Part shown: in pieces, positions 54,901-64,000 of the stretch
Numbering within the stretch: position 1 is the stretch's first letter
Layout of the letters: each line of letters starts with the position of its first letter
DNA from: Gordionus sp. m RMFG-2023
Taxonomy: Eukaryota; Nematomorpha; Gordioida; Chordodea; Parachordodidae
Direction of reading: 5' to 3'
Assembly (NCBI RefSeq): GCF_954871325.1
Contig: NC_088777.1
Location: 682,001-746,000 of the forward strand
Length of the DNA stretch: 64,000 nt
The notes under the pieces: generated by a model
Seen by the model: the letters and a program-made list of their open reading frames with translations, nothing else
Databases searched by the model: none
Told to the model about the DNA's origin: nothing
Made by a program: the position numbers and the translations under genes

Positions 54901-56974
54901 GAGTATTTTTGCCCAGGGGTTAATTATCAAGGTCTTTTCATCTCAAATTTATATCAATGATTCCCAAAATTTCATGTTCATTACATATGCATTATTAGCC
55001 TTGAAACATTACATTAACATCTTTATACATGTATTTAAACAATTGTTTTTATATTTAAAATAGTTGTTGCAAAATTTTATACGTAAGAGTCCAATGTAGG
55101 GGGCTATAAAGTGATTTTTTTTATAAAATATTAAAAAATAATGATTGATTTTGATTTTTCTGCACTTTTCAAGTAAAGTAACAAAATAGTGTATTTTAAT
55201 TATTTATAAAATATTTTTAAAATTATAAAGTTTATAATATAATTCTGAAATTTATTAATTATAGTAATAATTCTCACGATGTCTCCTTGGTTCACGTGTT
55301 GGTGCAACTTTTTTTTTTAGCATAAAAATAAAATCATTTTTATATATTTTCCAATTATTCTTTTCCTTATTCTTAAATTCTCTTTTTTCCTCTCATCTCT
55401 CTTCTTTCTTCTTCTTACTTATTTTACTATTCACTTAACAAATTATGATAAGAATTATGGGTATTTTATTTATTTATTTTTTTACTAGGGTCGTTTATGT
55501 TTACAAGATCTAAGGAAAAATATTAATCATTTTTTTTTGGTTATAATATAAGCATATAGTTTCTTATTTTTTTAAAAATATAGATATATTTAACTATGTT
55601 TTGCAAAATGAAGATAATAAATCTATACCTTCACCAACGTTATCTGAATTTGAGAATTAAAAAAATATATATATATATCTATTATAATTTATAACTTGCT
55701 CCTAACGACTAATCTCCTAGGTTCCAGATAAAGTGGAACGAATTATATGAACGAAGTGAATATATATAGGGGAATGGGGGGGGGGTGTGAAGGAGAGAAG
55801 AATGATGCGGGGGACGGGACAGGCAACGCTGGCATCCTCTTCCTTTAGAGATCTATTGTGGCAGATTTTATGCTCAATACCAAATTAATCTGAAGCTGGG
55901 AAAATCAAATATAGTTCCTAAGAACATCTATACATGGTGTCCAGAATCGATACACTTCAAATCAAAGACATACCAAATTCTCCGCACCCAAGCCCCTTCC
56001 GTGTAGGAAGGGAGTCATTTTTATTGCAGATATAGCGGCCCTAGACATGCCAAATTCTAGGGACTGTCTCATAAGAATTGTTATTTTGCAACAATTTTAG
56101 GCACGATATTTTTTAGGCATCAGAAAATATTATGGCGACGTACAGTAATTTAACATAATGTTCATTATAACCTATTTTCTAATTTCAAAAGCTATAATTC
56201 GTTAAATTCCCTCTAAAAAATGTGAATGTTGTTATAGATAAGGCTATTCATAGATTAATAATAGCATTTAGTTCTAAATATATATATATTAAAAATATAT
56301 TTGGAAGATTCAATTTGATACAGCGAAATATTAAAACAAATAATTCATAATATTGTACCTGTTTCGCTTGCGATATCTAATTTTTAAAACAAAATCAATA
56401 TCATATTCTATATGAAACTTATTTAGGGCACTAATAAATATTTTTGATTCATTTATTCAGCATACAAATCAGAAATTATAATGTAAATATATATACATCA
56501 ACAAATTACAATTATTAACTTAATCGATTAGAAAGCAACTATCATTATTCCAATTTAAAACAAAATGTTTTAACCAATATATTTTGTTATAACTCAAAAT
56601 TACTTTTAAAAGCGTAAAAATTTACAGTAGTAATATTTTGAATTTAATTAAAAACCATTTAAGTTAATTAACCAACTACAGTTATAAAAATAACACTCAG
56701 GCACTACCCCCCCCCCCCCCCCAACGCCACAGCCCAAAAATTTTTAGAATCCCGGCTAAGATATTTTTTCAAAATTCCTATCTCTTATTGTTCATGTAAA
56801 TTCCAATTTAAATTTATTTTATCACATTCACAGCAGAAATAAATACGTTACTAATTTATTTCTTATGAATCGATTTTCAAATATTTTCCTTAGCGTTATA
56901 TTTATCTACCATTTTAAAAATTTCCCGCCCAACAAAAACTAAAGTAAAAATTTTTTCAAAAAAAAAATGACATT
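54901..56974. other. No gene seen; one GC-richer patch
   Basis: A GC-richer patch at 55760-56060 holds a run of nine or more G and a short perfect hairpin, CCCTTCC and GGAAGGG around GTGTA at about 55994. A run of 15 or more C lies at 56706. No coding seen. Confidence 0.5.
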
Positions 56975-57330
56975 GATTGGATTGAGATTCTGAGAATTAG
57001 CCGGAAGCATTATCCCAGAACACACTATGACAATTAAGATAAATCTAATAAAAAAATTTCACAAATTGCATGTCATTGTTGAAGATTACAGAGTTCTAAA
57101 AATTTAATAATTTGCCTATCTCGACTCATAAGCAAGGCACACCCAGCATTCCATTATTAAGATAGAGCTAGTTAGAAGAATACTATAAAAAGTAAATCGC
57201 GTTATCCTCATCTTGAATAACCTTTATAACTCAATAGAATGTGATGTTCTTGATTAATCAGACATCATCACTCACAAATCTGAAATAAACGCAAAATCCC
57301 TCCGAATTATTTTAAATCTTGAATAGATAA
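56975..57330 (+). mobile_element. hAT superfamily transposase relic 3
   Basis: This stretch aligns at DNA level with relic 2, from GACATTGATTGGATTGAGA through TTTGCCTATCTCGACTCATA to the following 120 bases. It encodes an eroded ICLSRLISKAHP version of the PRLAARQTHR block. Several stops are present. It is the most degraded of the three copies. Confidence 0.5.
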
Positions 57331-57569
57331 AAATATTTAAATGTTTGGCAAATTTTTATTGTAAAGGATGTTAAAGTAATTCCGTGAGATGAATTATTAG
57401 CCTAAATGCAAATTATAAGTATAAAAGGTTAAATCGCTTCGTATAATTTTAAGCACATTTTAAGATTATTTTCCTAATAGAAGAAATTATTATAAATTTT
57501 GTTAAATCTACTATAATTCAATGAAAGAGCAGTCTATTCTTTAACAAGAAATAAAAACACACTTGAGAA

Positions 57570-57740
57570 GTTAGTGTGAGCCGATATTTTTTATAACTCT
57601 CTATTTTAGCCAGAATAATATTGCCCAAGCCTCAAAATTTCTAATAGATTCTCCAAACCTTTGTGTCATCTATGTGCTTCAGGCTTCCGTAACATGTTTT
57701 CTGGGGAGAATATTGAGTTAGCCGGCTCATTTGAGTCAAT
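57570..57740 (+). repeat. Eroded family B copy near 57.6 kb
   Basis: TTTTAGCCAGAATAATATTG, GTGCTTCAGGCTTCCGTAA and AATATTGAGTTAGCCGGCTC match the family B interior; both ends are eroded. Confidence 0.5.
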
Positions 57741-60414
57741 AAAATAAATGAGAAGTACTACATTTGAAAATAGATTGAATGGATTGTTAGTCCTTCTTTG
57801 TATACAAAGTTAGTTAACCAGGCACTGATAAAATTATTGAAAAATTGGTTCAATCCCAAGATTGAGTTTTAAATTTATAAATATGCTTATATTAATTATA
57901 TTTTTTCCCCATTTTAATTAATATTTGCTATGTATAATTATTTTTTTTAAATTTGTATACGTTCAATATATCTTAGGAATAGTTTTGTGCATTGATCTAT
58001 GCTTTCAACATTTTTTAATTTATATATTAGAAATCGTCAATATTTTACAGTCACTAGTCCTAATAAATTTCTAAACTTAAGATTATCTTAAATAACTAAT
58101 AGAATAACATTTATATATATCTACCTTCCATTTAGCGAATTTCTACATATGCTGAATACACTGAGAACTTGCTTATATTAAAAACGCGCTAAATGAAAAA
58201 TACTTAGATTTACAATTTATGAATAGTTCCTGTATATAGTATTCGAAGAATAGAAATAATAATAATATTTCATCTAACTATTTATAATATCTTATTTAAA
58301 TATAAAACAATTCAATAATAATTCCCAAAAATCAAATGTGTAGGGAATATAAAGAAACAACGGATCTATAGTATAAGTCAAATATAAAAATGTATACTTA
58401 AATTTATATTTTTACTCCTTTTGATGATATCGATACTTTATTAATGTGTTTCTTGTATGGATTTATTCAGTTCCGCAAAGAAAAAATAACCTTTAAACAG
58501 ATGCTGATATGGAAGAAAGTATGAATAGAGAGAGAGATCTCCTTAATTGCTAGAATTTTCAATATAATATCGCTGTGGAAAGGCCTATTCAGAGAAAAGG
58601 TTTATGAAAATTATGGAAAGAGAAAAAACATCTATATTTAGAACTAACAAATCGTTACTAAAACATGCAATAGGTCAACTTAACTGTATTATAGCTATCC
58701 CCATAGATGAGTTGCAGGACTCAAATAAATAGTAGGAAGAGACATAGCTCATTACCGTTCTTGTAATAGCGAAATTAAAGAGCGACAAAAAGCAAATAAT
58801 TTTTTTTGAAAAAGATGATATTCTTGGCTATATATAAAATATGTATAAATATATAAAAGAAAAGTTATATTTTACCAATTAAAATTTCGTTCAGTTCTTC
58901 TGAATAAATATTAAAATGCAATTAATAAAATGAGTTTTCTTTAAAACATAATATTGTGATCACTCAAGTAAAATTAATAATTCTTCATAATAAGTGTAGT
59001 AGAGGCAAGATACTTTTATAGGAAAAGTATTTTTCTACGAAATATACAACTGGAAAAATTTTTTGAGAGTTTAATAGGGAATTTTATAGTTATCTTCATA
59101 TAGTGAAGTTAGTGTAGGTTCGATTTAAGCCGATTTTTAAAAAACAGTTTACTCATTATTTTAGCCCGAAATATAGGTTGCCTCAAGCCTCTAGTTTTTT
59201 GCTAATAGGTATACAAATCTTTGAACCACATATGAGAAAAATCTTCAGGTTGGGGTAATATTTTTCCGGATAAAATATTGAGTTAGAACTTTTAAAAAAT
59301 AGGCTCTAAATAGCCGTATAACCGGAAGAAGGATATTCTCAAAGAACTAGAATAATTTTATTTTTTTAAATATTCTTAATTTAGATTGCAAATACCTAAA
59401 TTTTTATTTTTGTTTTTTTTAAAAAAAAAATATTTACTGTTAAGTATAATAATGTAATAGGAGTCATTAAATACTCTTATATTTAAAAGGCATATTAGAT
59501 TAGATTTCATAAATTAGTATTATTTTATAATTTTGATTTAAATATAATTTAATTCCTCCTAAGAAAAAATCCTTCACGACCTGAACATCTTGCTTAATTT
59601 TAAAGATTGTAAGGAGGGTGATAAATTTCTCATAAATATTTACATCGACTTCTAGCAATTTTTAGATATTTAAGAACATAAAATATCTTCTTTTTTTCCC
59701 TCACTCTCTTCTCTTTCATATTATGCATATATATTTTTTTATCCCACTTATTAAAATTATTTTTATAATTTTTACCAGGCGCTACTAAAAGTTTATAAAA
59801 TATGAAATATAATATATTTACATTACATTGCATTGTATAATGAATAATGATTTAGTGTCTGGTTTAATTAAGCATTTTATAAAAGTAATTAGATAACAAT
59901 AAAAATTGATTATTTTATTGTCAATAATGTTAATTAGGTAATAAGTCCTGATGAACATTTATTCATATAATTTTAGTATATATATTACAAATGTAAAGAT
60001 TATGACCAAATTTTTTACGAAAATTTATAGTATATAAATATTTTATACACACAAACTGGAATACATGTTTGGCAAAATAATAATTCTTTTTCGATTCGAA
60101 AGAATACTGGCATAAACTTAATTATGTGGTATAAAATGACATTATTCATTCGATATTTAGTAATATGCTTTTAATTTTGTTCATTGAAAACTTAATCATT
60201 ACATTTTAGGAATATTTCTGAGAAATCTAAAAATAAAACATAAACTTATATATATTTTAGCCTATATTATGAATATATTATAATTATGAAAATAAAATGA
60301 AGGGATTGGCATTGTATCAGTGATGAAGTGTCAGGTTTATAACTAAGGAAGCAAATTGAAAAACATTTTTTAATTTTATTAGTCAAAAATTCAATGAAAT
60401 TCCAAGGGCTCAGA
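57741..60414. other. No gene seen
   Basis: AT-rich; only the eroded family B copy at 59.2 kb is recognisable. Confidence 0.5.
59110..59325 (+). repeat. Eroded family B copy near 59.2 kb
   Basis: Contains CGATTTAAGCCGATTTTTAA, AAATCTTCAGGTTGGGGTAA and ATAAAATATTGAGTTAGAAC, the order of a complete family B element, with eroded ends. Confidence 0.5.
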
Positions 60415-61260
60415 CTTTTAAGACTTTATTACCCGCCAAAAGTGGTGGTTTGGGGAGATCTCCCACCACTCTCTCATGTCCTTTCTTAGTGGAGCCAATC
60501 CAAAAATCAATGCTCATTTCTCAAAAATGACTTTTCCGGGGAAGACACTATCTTGCTATGGAAGTTGCGTGTCGTCGATGTCCTATCACTTGCTAACTGC
60601 TACTAACCTATTGAACTCACTCCACTTCCTTAATTAATAGATATAAGCACGAATTTTTAGAACTTATTTCTCTAAGAAATCTTCAGCTCCAAATCCCCAA
60701 CAATGACCCACGTTCTGTTTTAATGGTATGATAATAATTTCCTCACATCTGCTCTGGCTGCAGTACTAAGAGAAAAAAAGGCACTTATAATGCAAATTGT
60801 GTAATGGCCGATTCAGCAGTCAAAGCCAATGCAATTTTTTGATCTTATGGAATCCGGCCTTATAGAATCATCCTGATTCCAAAAAAGGAGGCTGGTTTTA
60901 TTTTCATTTTGGAACTATTCTTGCATTGATTCATTGATTCATTGGCCCATCCACCAAAACAACTAACTTACTTCTACAAAAAAAACACCTCAACGTTGCC
61001 AAATATTTAGAAATTTTAGAAGTTTATGTTATTTACTCCAATTATATTAAATACCTTACCTTCCTTCGGTAAATTTGTCTTATCCTTTAATTTAAGATCT
61101 CACATCTGGCTAAAATTTTCCGAGAAGGCTTCTTCCTTAGATGGATACGACTTGCAATAACCATCCTTAAACTATACTAGTTTCAAGGAGTCTTCTATTC
61201 AAGGAGATACCCTAGTCTTACTATTCCTTCGTTATTTTCTCCTCTTTTTAAGCTATCTCT
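60415..61260 (+). other. Less AT-rich stretch, possibly an old retroelement fragment
   Basis: GC content is higher than the surroundings. A short block reading LMESGLIESS near 60844, followed by IPKKEAGFIF, recalls the start of a Gypsy-type reverse transcriptase. The rest is not recognisable. If real, it is a very old, heavily broken copy. Low confidence. Confidence 0.5.
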
Positions 61261-61756
61261 ATTTTTTAGATTAACCTAATTTTGTATCGTTAATATTATT
61301 ACAGCTATAATTAATTTAATTATATTTGTATAATAAATTACAATATCAAAGAATATATGAATAACAGTTATAAAAGGATTGTGGTGAAAATGATATGTTT
61401 CTAAACCAAATATTGGTAGATTTTTAAGTTGATCGTGATATCAGAAAATTTGTATAGAATAAGAATTGGAGTAGCAATAGAATTTATAGGGAAAAAAAAT
61501 ATATTCTAACCCTTCTATTTATTTTAATTAAATATAATATCTATTTTTTAAAATTTTATCTAAAAATACTTTTTTTTAATATATATATATACTAAATTTT
61601 ATGATCAACCTTGGTTTTCTGGGATGAATCCTATATTTAGAAAAATAAAATGAGAAATTACAAATTTGATAAAATGAAAACAGGGTTTTCCATTCGTAAA
61701 ATTAAAATGTAAAAGGTTATAAATTATTATTTAACATTTGAGCAAGGGAGACCTAG

Positions 61757-61945
61757 TAGTGTTATTAAACTACCAAACTTTAGTCAACTATAAAACAGAG
61801 CAGCCATATTTTTATCCAAAAAATATTCGAATCTATCTACAAGTTGAGACTCAACGTAGATTCTAAATTCAATTTTTCTTAGGATAAAAGCTTGACTTTA
61901 GCCACAATAGAGATGATCAAAGTTATGTAATTTAACAACACTACA
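61757..61945 (+). mobile_element. hAT-like MITE family F, full copy
   Basis: Ends TAGTGTTATTAAACTAC and GTAATTTAACAACACTA, with interior CATATTTTTATCC and CAAGTTGAGACTCAACG. A truncated relative lies at about 25030-25200. The termini resemble family B but the interior is different. Confidence 0.5.
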
Positions 61946-62965
61946 GGGAAAGGAAAGTATAAAATTAAAAAAAAACATAAAATATAATTTATAAATAATA
62001 TTTTTGTGATCGATAAAGAACCGCCATCACTTCAAGATGTCAAGAATTGTATCTTTGATTGTATCTAATTAATATAATGTAAATATATATATTTCATTTT
62101 AAATCAATTGTCTCACCTATTCCATCGTCATTGATGGCTCTTAAGTAGGTATCTAATGTTGATTAGTTTAATATAGAAAATTTTTAAATAATATAAAGAA
62201 CATCTTTTTGAAGATCTCAGGATCTCTCAACTAAGATCTAAAACAATAAGGAACTCAAACGGGAACAAACTTTTTTGATTAAAATGGGGTATAAAAATAA
62301 ATTGAACCATTATTATATTATCCAAAATAAAGTATAAATCAGAAAGATAAATTAAAGAGGTTATTTTCATATTTTTCAGGTTAAATTTTATTTTATAAAA
62401 TATCATTTTGAAATGATACATTTTGCAAAGTATATATTTTTTTAAAATGCAAAAATGGTATAATAAATGTTAATTTAAAGAATTAATTATTTTTATTTAG
62501 GGTCATTTCAAAACACAAGTAAAATAAGAATATTAAAAGGGACATATTAATACAAATATCTTCATATAATCTTATAAAACTATGTTGTGAAATATATAAA
62601 AACTTAAATAAATATATTTTTTATATAAAACTTTATATTATAATATACTTTGTATATTGTGTGAATTTTCTGTTTTAAATACAGAATAAAAAAAAAATTA
62701 CGTATATGTATATAATTAAGTAAATTGGGTAGCACAAATTTAATTTCATATTTGAATTATATTTTTCTCTATTGTCATTTTCTCGATATGTTAATAAAAC
62801 AAGGCTAGCCATTTTAAAATGGGATCTGTGAGTAAATAGTTTGGAGTATGATGTAAATAATACGTAAAAAGAACTGTATTTAAATATTATTATTGAGGGT
62901 AATTTGTGTAATATGTATATTATTTAAGATTACGATTCACTTTAAAATTCCATTATCTATACGGG
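61946..62965. other. No gene seen
   Basis: AT-rich, no recognisable features. Confidence 0.5.
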
Positions 62966-63440
62966 TAGTGTTGTTAAAAAGTCGAGTTCTTACGACTTGC
63001 GACTCGAGTCGTAGTCGTAAAAAACGGCTCCGACTCAAGCCGATCAATGAGCCGCATGAGTCGGCTCACTTAGTCGGCTCGTTTAGTCGGCTCGTTAGTC
63101 GGCTCGCTTAGTCGGCTCGCTTAGTCGGCTCGTCTTAGTCGGCTCGCTTAGTCGGCTCGCTTAGTCGGCTCGCTTAGTCGGCTCGCTTAGTCGGCTCGCT
63201 TAGTCGGCTCGCTGTAGTCGGCTCGCTTAGTCGGCTCGCTTAGTCGGCTCGCTTAGTCGGCTCGCTTAGTCGGCTCGCTTAGTCGGCTCGCTTAGTCGGC
63301 TCGCTTAGTCGGCTCGCTTAGTCGGCTCGCTTAGTCGGCTCGCTTAGTCGGCTCGCTTAGTCGGCTCGCTTAGTCGGCTCGCTTAGTCGGCTCGCTTAGT
63401 CGGCTCACTTAGTCGGCTCACTTACCGTGGGCTCAGAGGG
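62966..63440 (+). mobile_element. Family B-related MITE with expanded internal tandem
   Basis: TAGTGTTGTTAAAAAGTCG, GAGTTCTTACGACTTGC and GAGCCGCATGAGTCGGCTC align with the 28.9-kb element (there on the minus strand). The single GGCTCGCTTAGTC of that copy is here expanded to an array. The right end is not recognisable. Confidence 0.5.
63059..63423 (+). repeat. 13-bp minisatellite, about 28 copies of GGCTCGCTTAGTC
   Basis: Nearly identical 13-bp units; early and late units have GGCTCACTTAGTC or GGCTCGTTTAGTC, and one has a spacer change near 63213. It lies inside a family B-related MITE starting TAGTGTTGTTAAAAAGTCG at 62966. Confidence 0.5.
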
Positions 63441-64000
63441 TAGCTTGAGTTTATTTTAAATTTAGAGCCAAAAATTATTTTTATGTTATTGAGAAATTTT
63501 AAATAATAGTAGAATTTTATTTATTTATTTTTAGTAAAATAATTTATTTTATTTATATTTTATTTAATGCAAATAATATGTTTTGATTTGATTATAATAA
63601 AAATGGATTTATTTATTTGATTTTTTTTAAATAAAAAAAAATTAATATTTTTGAGCTAAAAATTTTAAGCAAAAAATATTTTTTGAAGTACAAAAATATT
63701 TTTGAAACATATTTTGCTGATTTTTTGAAGAAATTTTAATCTTTTGTTTTATCATAAAATTTTATTCTTTTTTTAATTATATCATAAATAAATAATCTTT
63801 TAGGTCAAATCTTCTATAGTTTTTTTTATATTATTTTTATAAATATATCTATATTTTAAGTTTATTATTAGAGGTGGCTTTTTCTAAATATTTTTTTAAT
63901 AAATATATTTATATTTTAAGAATATTAAAAGAGATGGTTTTTCTTTTTCTAAATAGTTTTTTTTTAAAATATATCTATATTTTAAGTATATTAAAAGAGG
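63441..64000. other. AT-rich end of window, short repeats
   Basis: TATATCTATATTTTAAGT followed by ATTA recurs at about 63844, 63904 and 63966 with a spacing of about 60 bases, each followed by AAAGAG or TAGAGG. It looks like a degenerate tandem repeat running off the window. Confidence 0.5.

Noticed and set aside
55985-56010. CCCTTCC/GGAAGGG hairpin as a terminator
   Set aside because: Intrinsic terminators are bacterial and no gene ends here; a 7-bp stem is expected by chance.
63059-63423. CRISPR array
   Set aside because: The 13-bp units are contiguous with no spacers, and the DNA is eukaryotic.

Overview
The window is nuclear DNA of an AT-rich animal. It has two spliced protein genes with metazoan-type orthologues, GT-AG introns, many microsatellites and dense short inverted-repeat transposons. 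I cannot name the species. The first five introns of one gene are only 38-45 bases and the later ones reach 3.5 kb. Such a mix of tiny and long introns is known in several compact-intron invertebrates (flatworms, for example), but this is a hint and not an identification.

Layout. Bases 1-19.6 kb hold no gene I can support: AT-rich sequence, microsatellites, MITE copies and one hAT transposase relic. From 19.9 to 36.95 kb (+) lies an eight-exon thymidine phosphorylase-like gene. Its first intron is 10 kb and is filled with repeats, a second hAT relic and a possible kelch-like relic. From 38.09 to 46.42 kb (-) lies a twelve-exon gene for the 26S proteasome lid subunit PSMD13/Rpn9, reconstructed from ATG to stop (382 residues, against 376 in human). 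The two genes converge, with about 1.1 kb between their stop codons. A Mutator-like (MULE) element with long inverted repeats sits in PSMD13 intron 8, and three hAT-type MITEs sit in intron 7. From 46.4 to 64 kb there is mostly repeat-rich sequence: a Ty3/Gypsy fossil, a possible two-exon small gene, a tRNA-like SINE, a TA-flanked MITE, a third hAT relic and a 13-bp minisatellite that grew out of a MITE.

The most unusual gene is the thymidine phosphorylase homologue. The fold-defining segments are well conserved, but the residues that carry out catalysis in E. coli and human thymidine phosphorylase (His, Arg, Ser, Lys) are all replaced, the signature loop is rebuilt with extra residues, and a serine/asparagine-rich extension of about 344 residues precedes the domain. 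It looks like an intact pseudoenzyme. The two genes have no evident functional link; they are neighbours only. Repeat families dominate the rest: at least three hAT-like MITE families with 8-bp target duplications, one TTAA-flanked family, one TA-flanked family and (GAAA)n/(TTTC)n tracts. [Form note: the answer gave no feature confidence values; the 0.5 on every feature is a placeholder required by the schema, not an estimate.]
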